From positions 361,984 to 425,983 of the forward strand of contig CAXAMN010023362.1 in assembly GCA_963970005.1 (NCBI GenBank): 64,000 bases of DNA. Reading direction: 5' to 3'. This DNA comes from Durusdinium trenchii. Taxonomy: Eukaryota; Sar; Dinophyceae; Suessiales; Symbiodiniaceae. The notes beneath the pieces are model-generated. The model ran no database searches, was not told where the DNA came from, and saw only the letters and a program-made list of their open reading frames with translations. The stretch's first letter is position 1, and each line of letters starts with the position of its first letter. The position numbers were made by a program, and so were the translations under genes. Shown piece after piece: positions 32,370-44,766 of the stretch.

Positions 32370-33000
32370 CGGGACGCCGTGAGCTCAGCCTCCCTCACAG
32401 CCCAGCCAGTCGATATCGCCACAGGAAGCCCCTCCGGCCCACCCCGCACCTCCAGTTACCAATCCCGCCAATTTATCAACATCCCCTCCTCAAGAGCCCT
32501 CTCAAGCAGCGCAAACTCGTGCCCCACCAGATCCACCCCCAGAAGCCCCCTCAACGGAGTTCACCGCAGCTCCGTCTACGAGCCTCCCAACTCCTGCTTC
32601 GACGGCTTCTTCGACTTTGACTCCGTCGCCTTCGTCTCGGCAGGCGGTTGCGGCGGACACTTTGTCTAGTGATGCTGAACTCCACGTCAGTCTGACCTCT
32701 GGCGGTCGTCGGCAACACTCGGCAAAGGTAGTCGACCGGGCCCCTGACCCGACCATTTCGAGAACTTCGACTTCCTCAAAGTCGAGCAAGCAAGTATGTA
32801 GGAAACCATCCTTGATGGACGACCTGGATGGAAATGACCCCGTGCATCTAGCCACGGCCAAAGAGCTTCGACCTCTCAAGACCCTCAACAGCTGGCTAAA
32901 GACATGGGTTGGCAGACCGAAGACAAAGAAAAGACATGACCTTCACCTTTGTCATCGAGTGCTTCAAAAAACCGATGCGAGTATTCCCAATTTCCCCACG
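32370..33000 (+). pseudogene. Pro/Ser/Thr-rich polyprotein-like fragment
   Basis: A + frame (ORF end at 33087) reads Pro/Ala/Ser/Thr-rich sequence (PSTSLPTPASTASSTLTPSP), then SDAELHVSLTSGG and KPSLMDDLDGNDPVHLATAK. The codon use is coherent. Such linkers occur between integrase and RT in copia-type polyproteins, but no catalytic motif is visible, so assignment is tentative. It lies between the two direct repeats. The 32015-32370 segment carries a further possible remnant (SPTEGCGVIPIEGRSMC) with stops. Confidence 0.35.
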
Positions 33001-33004
33001 TCTG

Positions 33005-33313
33005 ATTTGCAAGCAGGGGGCCACAGGGGTCCCGGTGGCCAACGAAGACCTCCTCTGGGACCCGTGCAAACGCACCTGCAGAACTAGATGCCTGTTGTTC
33101 TCGCTGTGGTTTGCTTTCATGGTGGTTCATGTATGGAAGCATGGTAAAGGGCTACTGCGTTTGTTAAACAGTTCTTCTCTCCGACCCAGCAGTCATTCCG
33201 TTCTGCAAGTCAAGGGCTGGGTATTCAGTAACTAAAGTGCTAGGTAGTCACTAACTAATTTCTGTAACTTCGTCAACTGATTCTAGCTCTTGCGAGCAAC
33301 CATCTAAGTGTGT
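33005..33313 (+). repeat. Direct repeat, right copy (about 309 bp)
   Basis: Second copy of the repeat at 31721-32014, ending in a GT microsatellite. The two copies enclose about 1 kb. Confidence 0.85.
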
Positions 33314-35640
33314 GTGTGTGTGTGTTTTATTATGTTTTATTTACAATGTATGGTTTTGTTTTGTGTGTGTTCTTTTTTTTGCGCGGGGAGGCCGTAGAGG
33401 TAGTAGCTAGAGGTAGCTAGTAGCTAGGTAGCTACTACTACTACTAGTATGGACGCAGGATAGTTCACGCTTCCTTGGAGAAGCGCTCGCACTATTTATT
33501 TGGTTCCTGGATGTTTAGGGAAGCTTAACTCTATTCAAGTGCTCGCCCCATGCGTTAAAGGTATTGGGCGTCGTTTATCGACGTTGTGCCTCAGACCTAC
33601 CATGGCTTGGGTCCTCGGGGACAGTACCTTGGCAAGGGTGAGGCTGCCAAACGTCACTCACAACACGGGCACATGTTCGAGCAGATTCAGCGGTGAGGCC
33701 CATCGTGCTAATCCGCACGGGTGGCATAGACCCAGCAGCTTTCAACAAGCTGCAATCAACGGGGCAGGAGCATGCTGTTGCAGATGTCCTTCACCAGCAA
33801 TTCATTGTTTGCAATATGTGGTACTTGTTTCTGTAGGCAGATCACAGACCGCTGGGTCGTTTAAATTCAGGCACCTGTTTCTGGCATCGCCATTTGAAGC
33901 GGGTGCTACTAGACGTTGCCGGTCCGGGCAATTAGCAAGTGCAACATTTGGAAGTGCTCTTTTATCCTCAGGAATACTGGCATGGCTGTTAGCTTGACTC
34001 TCCCTCTCTCTCTCTCTTTCTATTTCTTTTGGTGCTTGGTTTTGCTTCTGCTGAGTCCGTGCACGAACTCCAGCAAAGAACAGATCTTCACCTTTCAGAG
34101 GTGGTTCAATAGGAGCTTGTAGAGCTCCTCCCTTTCTTTTTGTCTCCGCCGCTCTATTCCTCTCCCTTTACCTCTATGTTCTGCATCGATGCCCCACGTC
34201 ATGGATTTGTTGCTCTCTTCAAGTCCTCACTGTCCTCCTCACTAGTAAATTTGCCGTCGCAAACAGTAGCGGGTAGGGAGTCCACGCAAACAGTGCACTG
34301 TCCTCTTCCCATAGCCACCGAGCTTGGCCGCTGAGAAACTGCTCCTGGCATTGGGTTGTGTGCTCGCCTTTAGCTAACGGCTAAACTCTTGAGAGGGCGA
34401 TGGAGAAGAAGAAGAAGAAGGTTCATGTGCGCAGAATATACCGAATGATCTTGATGTTTCTTACAGCAAATGCGACGTCCTTCTCTGCGCTACCGCTACT
34501 CATATCGTGCGATGGACAGCGCACACCATCTAGGTTGCTGAGCACTGCAACTGATGGGGTGGTGCATGGTTTCGTATTTCCAGTCGTTACCACTGTAGCA
34601 GGCTGTAGCTTGGCCGTAGTCTTCCTGCAGCCTCAACCTTCGCCATCACATACTCCGGTGATAGGCCGAGTGCGGAATCGCCTCTTTGTGCGTGGCCGTG
34701 CATGGCTGTGTGGCAAGCAACGCAGGTTGGCACAGGTGCGCGTGCGTGCAAGCGCACATTTGCGTTTGCCATCACTAGATGCCATCCAGGTCAACCAAAG
34801 TTGTTGCCTTCAATCGAACTGTGCATCCACTCTACGCTCTCCAGACTAGTGGCGAAAGGCTGCAACCCCGAAACATCACTATAGATTGCTCCCCCCAAGG
34901 ACAGTGCAAGTCACAAACCACCAGAGAAAAACTGACTGAGAATATGTTGCACCATCCTGGTTGTTCCCCAGAAGGCCAGGCGCACCTTTGCTTTTGGATG
35001 AGGTCAATGCTGCAGTCCTGTGTTTTCTCAGATGCGAAGAATGCCTTTTTCGGAAAACTGTTCCGGAAGAAAGTGAGTCTGTGGGCCACCTCGCAGATCG
35101 CATTATTTTGTGCCCTGGCGAGAAGTTGTTGTTGTTGTTGGCGGCGGTGGTGGAATCAAAACAGCCGCCAATAATAGTTATCACATATTGCAACCCTGGA
35201 ACTTCAAGGGGACAAGGTTAGGGATACAGTTGAAGTCTTGGGGGATGTTGGTTTCGTAAGTAGCTGGGGTTGGTCCGTTTTTTTTAAATGTTTTTGAGGT
35301 GTTGCTCTGGGGGAGTGGGGGGTAAAAACGCAACAACGGGCGGTTTCTTTGTGCCTAGAAGGGGGTAGGGACTTAAAGTAAGAGTCCACATCTTCGGAAG
35401 ATGTGTGTTGATGGGGCTGCAGTTTTGTTTGTGCCTTATTGCTGCTGTTGTTGTTGCGAGCTATGGCTGCTTTCTGCTATTATACTATTATACCATATGT
35501 TATTGCTTTGTGTCGCTCAAGGTGTTTTATATAGGAGTATGTTTAGGATATTATTCCTGAAACCTGTTATAATATATCCTTGAACATCCACAAACGAAGG
35601 CTCCAGGCTCCTAGTACCTTTGGAATTGAGCCCTGAGCCC
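33314..35640. other. Long stretch without a recognised gene
   Basis: Holds a GT/T-rich run, a TAGCTAG/TACTAC simple block at 33395-33450, a CT run near 34003-34018 and several unsupported frames. A frame pair around 34960-35190 is open on both strands, and I cannot assign either. Confidence 0.4.
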
Positions 35641-35646
35641 TGAACA

Positions 35647-35830
35647 TCCAAAATGCTAAGGATCATCGATCTATGGGGCATGGGCCTTGGCCACATTCGT
35701 TTTGCCAGAGATTTTCTGGCGGTGGCAGTGAGACAGACAGTCATATTGTATCCTGAAACTCTTGACAGAGTTCTGGTTGTCAATGCAGCCACTTGGTGGC
35801 AAGCACGAAGATGCAAGGAGTGGTTGTATT
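35647..35830 (+). CDS. CRAL-TRIO (Sec14-like) domain exon
   Basis: The frame LRIIDLWGMGLGHIRFARDF followed by YPETLDRVLVVNA and WWQ matches the central part of CRAL-TRIO lipid-binding domains (the family pattern is a D-x-x-G strand, a helix, then YPExLxxxxxxNAP). It would bind a lipid or other hydrophobic ligand. Other exons of the domain were not found. A downstream piece near 36030-36120 is possible but unproved. It may be an isolated exon of a larger gene or a fragment; the window shows no start or stop for it. Confidence 0.55.
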
Positions 35831-36804
35831 TAATGTATACTCATGTTATGTTGTATGGCTGTATTGAATACAACCCTCAACATCCCTGCCTTTGGCGGGA
35901 AGTTATGCCGAAAGCATACTGTGAAAGTAAGCCGATCAGGGAACCTCAACAGAAGCCAAAATTTTGCCGAAGCAGCAACTCCTACCGTGTCGTACCGCAT
36001 ATTGCTGGAAAGTTCCTTCAGAACGCAAAAGCTTCAGACGTTGTTACCTCCAAGTTTGCTTTTCAGGTTGCCCCCTAGGAGGGTTCTCAAAAGCCCAAGC
36101 GGTCCTAGCTGGCTTGGAGAATTATATACCTGCCTCCTGCCATTCCAGAAGTTGTGGCGCGAGTGGACGCAACAATCAGAAAACATAAGAATGCAAGATG
36201 CAAGCAGCATAATACAAACCAAATGCAATGTGAAATTGTAGATTGAGCTCTAGACCCTAGAGGCCATGCGCAACAACATGTACCACCGTGCCCGTAGTAC
36301 CTGTTGTATGAGGGAGCATTGTTTAGATGTTGGGGCACTGCTTGAAACAATCTTGAAACACATATTGAAACGACAGGGAGTCAGCTGAGTGGCATGTCAG
36401 TTCGGAGCAAGCGAATTGAAGCCGAGAACCCCAGGCAAAGAGAGATGCAAACGCTGCTTGCAAGTGCACCCAAGAGGTGACAAAGCTAGTGCTCTTTTTG
36501 GGGGTGGGGCAAACCCCTACAACCACTATATCACAGTACAAAGTGGACTACACCTGCAATACCTGGAGCCTGATTTAAACCTCCAGATACCCCTGCAATC
36601 TCCACAAGATTGTGAAGGATTTTGATGTGCCGACAAGTTCCCGCAGATCAACTGACAGTTGGGCTAGATTGCTTTTCCCCGAGCGTGAATCAATCTCCGT
36701 TTTTGGTCCGAGTCCTTTCTCCAGCGTGTCCAAATGAAAACGCATTGAGCAACGTTGTTTTTTCTCAATTGAAAGGGCACATGCAAAAGTGGAACTTGTT
36801 AACT

Positions 36805-37640
36805 TTCCGCGAAAGCAAATGTGTGAAGCTTCTTGTTCTGCGAAAGCTCGCGAAAACGCCCCGCGCAACCTTCCAATTTTTGAGCCGCGAAAGCACACCG
36901 CGAAAGCAATATATATATATATATATAGAGTGAAGGTTAAGTATATAGGTATAGGCAAGTATGAATCTCACGCGTGCACACAATCTCACAGCACTTCATT
37001 CCAGTGTAGCTACTGGAGCGGTGCGATGAAATGTTTGGTCCGGCAGCTTTCTCCTCAACTTGCTTTTTGGGTGGAAGCAGGAAGTGTCAGATTTGTGTGA
37101 AATAGTGTGGAAACGTGACATGTTCAAGTGTGAAGGATGCATTTGCTGCGGAGGCGTGAGGTCGGCGCTTTGTGTTACTGTGCCATAGTCTTACGATTGC
37201 TGTTGCAGGAGCCGCAAATATAGACACAAAATCTAAGCTGATCCCCGCAAAAAAAAAACGCCCGCGAAAGCTCCGTGAAAGCACCTATACAACCTCCATC
37301 CAACCAATCCCCTTTCGACGCCGCCTGGCCCAGAAGAGTTTCAGCCACAAAGCCTCCCCGCAACTCGTGGAGAAGAAGTCTTGTTGTCCTAAGCTCATGC
37401 TCGCCGACACAAGCAAGCAAAGCATCGCCGTCAAACTGCTTCCTTAGCTGCCTCGCCTTCTTGCACTGCTTCGCTCGCTGCTGCTTCATTTTCACCTGCC
37501 TCTGACATTGAATAATGTCCCCTGGCTGAAGAAAAGGATCTGTCCGATGCACCGTTCGCGTAGGCACCTTTGATAAACAGGTGCATCGCGTAGGCACCCT
37601 TCGCAGCCGCGAAAGCTCACGAAAGCTTTGGCGAAGGTTT
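36805..37640 (+). repeat. Cluster of CGCGAAAGC motifs
   Basis: The 9-mer CGCGAAAGC or a one-base variant recurs near 36808, 36840, 36888, 36898, 37263, 37275, 37610 and 37620, always on the + strand and in otherwise unrelated sequence. An AT microsatellite follows the 36898 copy. Confidence 0.6.
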
Positions 37641-39223
37641 TGTTTTTGTGTATAGGCCCCAAACCACAAAAGAACAACGATCATTTGCCGAGGCATGGTC
37701 ATTTGCGCGGCTTTTGTGGCCAATCCTGAAGCAGTTGCTACATCCAGTCACCCAACGCAAAGTTGAAATCGTGGATGCAAGCCGCACCCGTGCTTCAGCT
37801 GAACGGCCTGACATTCTCACCAGTTATCAATGTTCGTATTTTAAACGTTTTAAGGCGGGGTAGGTCGCGAGGACGTGTAGTAAGAAGCTCCTTGTACATA
37901 AATTTGAGGCAACTAATACATACATATATATACATATGTGTGTATGTACATAGTCAGTAGGATTGATGTTGGAACCCTTCGTCGAAATGGTTCCGGAATT
38001 TAGCAAAGAACACATGTAGGCAAAAAATGCGCAATCCTGTCCTGAGGCGAAAAGCTTTTGGAGCACCTCGATGCAAATTCTATCCCTTTTCAGCTTGGAG
38101 GTCCAAACCATGGAATTCACATGGGACGACTACTCCATGATTGAAGAATTCCTTGCAAAATGTTTAATTTGGTATTATATATGATATGTATATAGTATTG
38201 TATATTTGAGGGAAATAAGGAGATGAAAGCCCTTGCTTTACATGAGCCACAAACCATGCAAAGAATTAGTAGTAATTAAAAAGGATATGCAAATAATAAA
38301 CACAAAATGTGACGATAAATGCGCACAAATGCATCATATTGCCAGAAAAGTTTTTTTTTTTACACCGTGTATTGTGTATTATGCAATTCATTACAACTCT
38401 AATTTGACAAAAGAACTACAGAAACTCCTTGGTTTTTAAAGTTTTTTGAACATTGTGTTGAACGTTCCCGATGCTGCATTTGGGTTTTTGTCAAAGCCAG
38501 TGCGGTCATGTGTGGATATCCTGCAACAAGCAAGCAAGCAGGCCAGTTGATTAGCTGGGGATGCTCGTCTTGGGAGGCCCCAGGTGTGAGTGCTTAAGGT
38601 GAGAACATGTTGGTCTCGGCAGGACGGACCTCAGAGCCGACCGCAAATACAGTGAGCGCCGAAAAGCGGGCCGAAGCTGTAGAATCTTGAGCGGAAGAGA
38701 TCGAAGAAAGTCGGGATCATCATCCCCCAGACAGGAGGGCGCTCAGGCGGCGCCAAACCGAAGAGAATTTGGCCGCCACAATCAACTGGGAGAGGTGATG
38801 CAAAAGAATGGGCCTTATGACTTGCAAATTTACAACACCGCACATTCCCCACAGCCATTGTGGCTGAAACTGCAAAAAATCATCACTATCACCCCCAGCC
38901 AGCCAGGTAGCGTGAGAAAAAATCAACGAGAAACATTGATATGATCCACGGTCTAGTCTAGGGGGGTCCAATTGAGCAGCGCTCTACGAAAGAACAACAT
39001 AATCCGATTAAACTGCAAGACTGTCGCGTAAGCGAAAGTCTGCACGGCGTAAGGGTTGCGTAAGGTTTGGTGGAAGCCAGGGTTTATTTGGATTGGGTTG
39101 CGTAATTTTTCTGTTCCACCTACTGTATCAGGTGAGGGTTGTTAAATTTTATGTCAATTGTTTTGCTCCTTTCCTCGTCCCTCGTCTCCTTTTCTCTTCC
39201 TCGTCCTCCTTAACCACGAATAT
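37641..39223. other. Stretch without a recognised gene
   Basis: Long frames occur on both strands at 37175-37723 and 38687-38944 but show no family signature. The sequence becomes AT-richer from about 38130. Confidence 0.35.
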
Positions 39224-39385
39224 CGGATGGCAATATTCTCCGTCGGACTTCAATTACCAACTCTGGATGGCAGTGTTCCCCGCCGGACCTCAATCGCAAT
39301 TCCGGACGGCAGTGCTGCCCGCCGGACTTCACCGCCAGCTCCGGACGGCAATGTTCCCCGCCGGACCTCATTCGCGAGTCAAAAG
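39224..39385 (+). repeat. 39-bp tandem repeat, about 4 copies
   Basis: The unit GGACGGCAATGTTCCCCGCC plus about 19 bp recurs with a 39-40 bp period. Thirteen codons per unit keep a frame open (FPAGP...), but no larger ORF or domain contains it. Confidence 0.75.
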
Positions 39386-39394
39386 ACACGCCAG

Positions 39395-39640
39395 ATACTT
39401 ATAGAACGCCAGAAAGAATATCACAAAATGTGTCAGAAGAGACGCTAGAAAATATGCCAAAAGATGTGCCAGAATGAATGTTAGAAGAATATCAAAAATA
39501 ACATCAGAAGATATTCTAGAATATCTGAAACGATGTCGGAAAATATGATAGAAATAAGATTAGATGAATACTAGAACCGTTGCTAGATAGAATGCTATAA
39601 TGAACGCTAGAAGGGATGCTAGAAAGAATATAGCCCTTGC
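39395..39640 (+). repeat. Degenerate short tandem repeat, ATGCYAGAARGA type
   Basis: Loose repeats around MTGCYAGAARRAATAT with variable 10-17 bp spacing. They decay into the AT-rich island sequence downstream, which contains similar ATATTARAAGAA units. Confidence 0.5.
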
Positions 39641-39857
39641 TACCGAAATAACAAAATTGAGGAGCTTGAGGCAACTTTCTCCATATATAAAAACCTGTGA
39701 ATTTTCTTTAATTCGAGGTCTTGGTAACATACCCTGACTTCAAGGCTTCAGGGTTGGGCTTGAATTTTATTTAGGTGCTAGGGAGTGGCACTTAGATAGT
39801 TGTTCATAAGGATGGTCTCCTGGCGATTTTAAAACTATATTATAGTATAGGCGGCTA

Positions 39858-40745
39858 AGCACCTCCACTTTCCCAAGCAATACAAACCCTCAATCTTAGG
39901 TGGGCCTCAGCCTGTAGTATTCTACCTTCGCAGCAGGTTTCTAGATTGCCAGACTAAGCCACTAAACCCTAATAAACACTAAGAAGGCCTGGTTTGATGG
40001 TGTATTTGCTATTGGCGAGGTTGGGCCCCTGGTGACTTTAGGTTGTGGTGGGGGTTGGTGGGCTGTGGTTGTTGAAGCTTCTTCTGCTGGGTTTCTGCTG
40101 TCTACCTCAATTTAACCCAGAGGGCTAAGCTAAAACTTGAACAAAGGGGTTGAAGACCAACAGTTAGCCAACACGGCTTTCCCAAGAAACACACGCCCTC
40201 AGTCTTAGGTGGGCCTCAGCCTGTGGTATTCTACCTTTGCAGCAGGTTTCTAGATTGCCAGATTAAAGCCACTAAACCCTAATAAACACTAAGAAGGCCT
40301 GGTTTGATGGTGTGTTTGCTGTTGGTGAGGTTGGGTCCCTGGTGACTTTAGGTCGTGGTGGGGGTTGGTGGGCTCTGGTTGTTGAAGCTTCTTGTGCTGG
40401 GTTTCTGTTGCCCACCTCAATTTAATCCAGAGGGCCGAGCTAAAGCTTGAACAAAGGGATTGAAGACCAACATTTGGCCAGCACCTCCACCCTGGCTTTC
40501 CCAAGCAACACAAACCCTCAGTCTCAGGTGGGTAGTATTTTACCTTTCCAGATTGCCAGACCAAAGCCACTAAACTCTAATAAACACTAAGAAGGCCTGG
40601 TTTGATGGTGTATTTGCTGTTGGGGAGGTTGAGCCCCTTGTGACTTTAGGTTGTGGTGGGGGTTGGTGGGCTCTGGTTGTTGAAGCTTCTTGTGTTGGGT
40701 TTCTGCTGCCCGCCTTAATTTAATCCAGAGGGCCAAGCTAAAACT
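39858..40745 (+). repeat. About 310-320 bp tandem repeat, nearly 3 copies
   Basis: TTTCCCAAGC-anchored units begin near 39869, 40178 and 40497 (spacing 309 and 319). Shared blocks include AGGTGGGCCTCAGCCTGT, AATAAACACTAAGAAGGCCT and GTTGTTGAAGCTTCTT. The third copy lacks part of the GGGCCTCAGCC segment. No RNA or protein gene was recognised inside. Confidence 0.85.
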
Positions 40746-41029
40746 TTGTGATGGTAGTGGTTTTAACTTGTGATGTTTTAGATTCTGTAGCTTGGGTGAA
40801 GTGGCCTGAAAACGGGTGAAGATATTGACGCGCGCGTTGGGACATTCGTGGTCTCGGTTTTGGGACAATTTTATTTCGAGTGGGGTGCCCAACCTAATCA
40901 CTTGGCTTTGTACACTTTATATTGTTTTTATATATTTTCACCAGAAGGAATTTTATTTTGTATTTCTGATTTAGGACCCCATACCCATATTGTTAATAGA
41001 TCTTTGCCAGGATAGGCCTTGAGTTTTTT

Positions 41030-43500
41030 TTTTTTCGGATGCCTAGGGAAGATTATAAAAAATATTAGAAGGAATATCCGAAAAAAAAAACTATTAAAAG
41101 AACCGCTATTAGAACATATATTATACTAAAATCATAAATAACGGAATATTTAAATCACATATTAATAAATATGTAAAATGGAATTAGACATATTAAAAGA
41201 AATATTTAAAATATTATTCGGAAATAAATTTAAACGAAAGAAATATAACATATAAATAATATAAGATATTATATATTGCAAAAATAGAAAATATATTTTT
41301 AGAATTATATAATTATTATTAAAAAATTTATTCGAATTAATTCAATATAGATATATAAATATATATTTAACAAATATATATATATTGAAAAAAAAAAAAA
41401 AATAATAATTTAAATATTAACAATATTTTGGCATAAAAATAATATTAAAAGAATATATTTAAATATTGAAATTGGACCCAATATTATATCGTTGGCATGA
41501 TTACGCATTTAGGATCGATCCCTTAGACGTCGGTAATGATTAAGGTTGTTTTGCTACGAATGGAAATATATGGATATTAAATGATATTTATTTGTTTTGA
41601 AAAAGAATATATTATTTCTTATACGAGGCTTTGAAATTCTAGAATTTTTTACATTAGTGGGTTATTTAATAAGGACCAAATCTGAGCTTGGCCGAATGTG
41701 AAATGAATGAAATTTAATATTGCTCAAAATTATATAATTAATTTTGATTTAATGATTGATTTAAAGATATTAATAAATAATTTTATTGATGATATTCTTT
41801 AAATTTATTTATTTCTATTTTGTTATTATTGATATTATTATTATTTATATTCATTCGTATCGTAATAAAAGAAATATTAATAATGATATCCTATTATCAT
41901 TAATATTAATATTACTATTATTATTCCCACTATTATTATTATTACTATTTTTATATTTTACGGGATGATTTTGTTACAAAATTCTATCCCGCAAAAGGCA
42001 AAAAAAAAATCAAATTAAGATTGGCGAAAATTTACCCTGCCACATCTGATCCCCCATCCCATGATAAATATATATATATATGAACGATCGATTGATTATT
42101 GTAATGATTCTTGCAAAGAGATATATAGAAAATCAATTTTGTAACAAACATATTGATAAATATAAACAATTAATATTTCGTTTTTATCAATAAATAAATA
42201 AAATATTAATCTATATATTTTATATCCATTATGGAATAAAGGGGTAAATATAAATTCAATATAATTCAACAAAATATAAATTATAAAACATAAATATCAT
42301 ATTATAAAATCCCGGATAAAAAAATCATATCCATATGGCCTATATAATGTTGCACCGGATTATCTCCTCGATATATTTTTTATATATTACAATATATATT
42401 GATTAAATCAACAATATTCAACAAAATTAATATTTACGTCTAATCCGAAAACAATATATATATATTTAAAAAACTAATCGATTTAGAAATAGGTCCATAG
42501 ACAATTAAACGTATTACGATATCAAAGAAGAAACATATTCAAATATATCGATATATATTATATATGTGATAATATATATTAATATCGAATTAATGATAAC
42601 TCCATTAATATATCATTTATATATTCTAAATATATATATATATTCTTAATTTTATATTATTATTTCATTTATCATTTTATAAAAATCTTGTATATATTTT
42701 TCAATATATTAATAATTTGATAATTGTATTTTATATTATTAAATCTATATCAAAGAATATATTGAATCATTCCAATACATTTTTATATCATATCCAGAAT
42801 AATAATAGAATATATAGACGAAAATATCACATCATATAAAATATATTATCATATCATTCCAAAAATATAATATATGTAATATATTTAAAAATATAATATC
42901 CAAATTTATATTATTATATCCTAAGTTAAATATTATATCATGTTCAGACTAATATTTCAATATATAAAAATTTCATATTCCATGATAAATATAACATTAT
43001 GTCATGCCGAAAATAATATATAATAGAAAAAATAACTAATCATTATTATATTATTAATGGTATATTTTTATTAAATACAATTCTTAAATTTATCAATATT
43101 ATCTATATTATCTCCCTGTGAATTCCACCTAATTCCCAAGGATGGTCATTTTATAGATATAAAACGATATCCCCAGGGTTCTAGCAATATAATAACTAGA
43201 AAAAGACGACAGAATAGAGAATCCCACATCCCGTATTTAAAAATTGGACCACTATAGAATCATCATAGTAATCCTCTATAGATTCACGCACCCGAATAGA
43301 AATATCAAATTGATATAATTGATAACATAGAATGGGTGACCGTATTATTTAATAATATCCCAAGATTCCCATATGGATATATTTCTTAAAAATGGTCCTA
43401 GGTTAAGCAAATCTCCTTAAAACATAAAGAAATAGATATTATTGTCAACAAAATTCAAGAAAATATAATATACCCATCCACAAAGCTTCCATGACGATCT
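41030..43500. other. AT-rich island
   Basis: About 2.5 kb dominated by A and T, with TATATA runs, poly-A (about 41388-41402) and frequent AATATT and ATATTA words. Both flanks have much higher GC. No coding frame with normal composition is present; the 60-codon Ile/Leu/Tyr frame at 41786-41968 reflects composition. Small satellites of similar composition occur at 45000-45150, 45880-46555 and 48970-49290. Confidence 0.85.
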
Positions 43501-43560
43501 TTCAGGAAATGATCAGTCGAGAGCAAGCTTCAGCTGAATCAGAAGGACGATGCGCTCATC

Positions 43561-44766
43561 ATGGGCTTGAAGGCCAAAGGCATCCTGATACAGGACAATA
43601 AATGTCATTACCTCACGTGGAATTCAGAAGCCAAAGCTCTCCAGCCGAATCAGAAGATTCCGTTGACTTCAAAGGAGATATGCGCGACCCTGCAGAGGAT
43701 TCACCAATTGGCACAGAGTCCGAATTTGGTTTTGAAGTTCGTTGCCCTTCGTACCATCATTCAGGAGAGCCTTCCACAGGACATGGCAATGGCCATACCG
43801 TGGCGCCTCGATATCACCCTACGCAGCCAGGAGGCCTTAGAATTGCATTCCCTGCTATTGAAGCTGGCCGGAAACGGCATTACTCAACTTGAATTGATGA
43901 GGATGCGTCAATCCAATCTTCAGAGATCACCGTTGGCAACTTCTATATCCCAACGACTTCGCAGGTGATGAGGGGAATCATGACCGCCAGCTTGCTCAGT
44001 GATGGTAGTTCGTGCTACATCAATTCTGTCTTGCAAGCTCAGGTCTGGACTAGCATCATGACCACGGCTCTGGATCTTGATATTTGGGGTGCATGGACAG
44101 AACCAATTTTGAGCATGTTCACCATTCATGCAGGGGAGGCTATTTTTCCATGCAATAGTTTCTATTTGGCACACCACCTTCGAAAGTGGTTCACCACCCA
44201 TCCCGCACCTGTTTAACAAGATGCAGGTGAATTTGCCGGATGGCTTCGAGGCCAGATGTTTGAAAAGGTTTTGATGCCGGAACAGCGCTCGATCCTTCAT
44301 GCATGGGATGCCAGATTGATTTCTAGCACCGAGGATAATAATTAATTGATGTCACCCATTGTCACCCATCGTCATTAGATCTCTGCTTGAGGCCGATACG
44401 ACCCTCCAACAGGCAATCCGCCTTTAGCACAGGCAGGAACCGTTCCTTCATGCCTTGAGAGCCCAGAGTCCCTTTGTGTGCATTCAGCTGGAACGATATC
44501 CAGCCTTGATCGTTGGACATGATCATGCAGTGACTTGGGACCACAACCAAGTCTTGATGCCTGTGTTTGATGGCCTGGGCCATAGCTCCGTGACTTGGCA
44601 TGAATTACAATTGATTGCAGGAATCCTTCACAAAACGTCCAATCCGACCGCAGGGCACTACCAAGCAGTCCTGTTCAACTCCGGCTGTGGCCTCCTGTGC
44701 AATGACAATCGTCCGCCTGATCGCTTAGTTCGATATCAACCTTTTTTTACAAAGAGATCTATATGA
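43561..44766 (+). pseudogene. Broken ubiquitin-specific-protease-like (peptidase C19) cassette
   Basis: Three adjoining + frames rebuild the landmarks of a USP fold. 43561-43968 gives a helical lead-in (PLTSKEICATLQRIHQLAQS). 43965-44216 gives the Cys box SCYINSVLQ (Cys codon 44013-44015). Directly after a TAA (44214-44216) the same frame reads QDAGEFAGWLRGQMFEKVL, like the QDAxEF box. A third frame gives FVCIQLERYPALIVGHD, WHELQLIAGILHKTSNPTAG and the His box GHYQAVLF (His codon 44656-44658), then LLCNDNRPP. The stops TAA 44214 and TAG 44425 (probably once Trp), plus frame changes, show it is dead. It was probably the carboxyl cassette of a mobile element or a host deubiquitinase fragment. 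It sits in an AT-rich setting but has normal coding composition. Confidence 0.6.

Noticed and set aside
37175-37723. 182-residue - strand frame
   Set aside because: Composition is plausible, but there is no recognisable domain, no splice support, and it overlaps the CGCGAAAGC motif cluster. Left unassigned.
38846-38872. Spliced-leader-like word AGCCATTGTGGCTGAA
   Set aside because: Resembles part of the dinoflagellate spliced leader, but the CCGTAGCCATTTTGGCTCAAG consensus is not matched and no donor GT context follows. Probably chance.
41786-41968. 60-codon Ile/Leu/Tyr/Phe frame in the AT-rich island
   Set aside because: Pure composition effect; no start context, domain or conservation.
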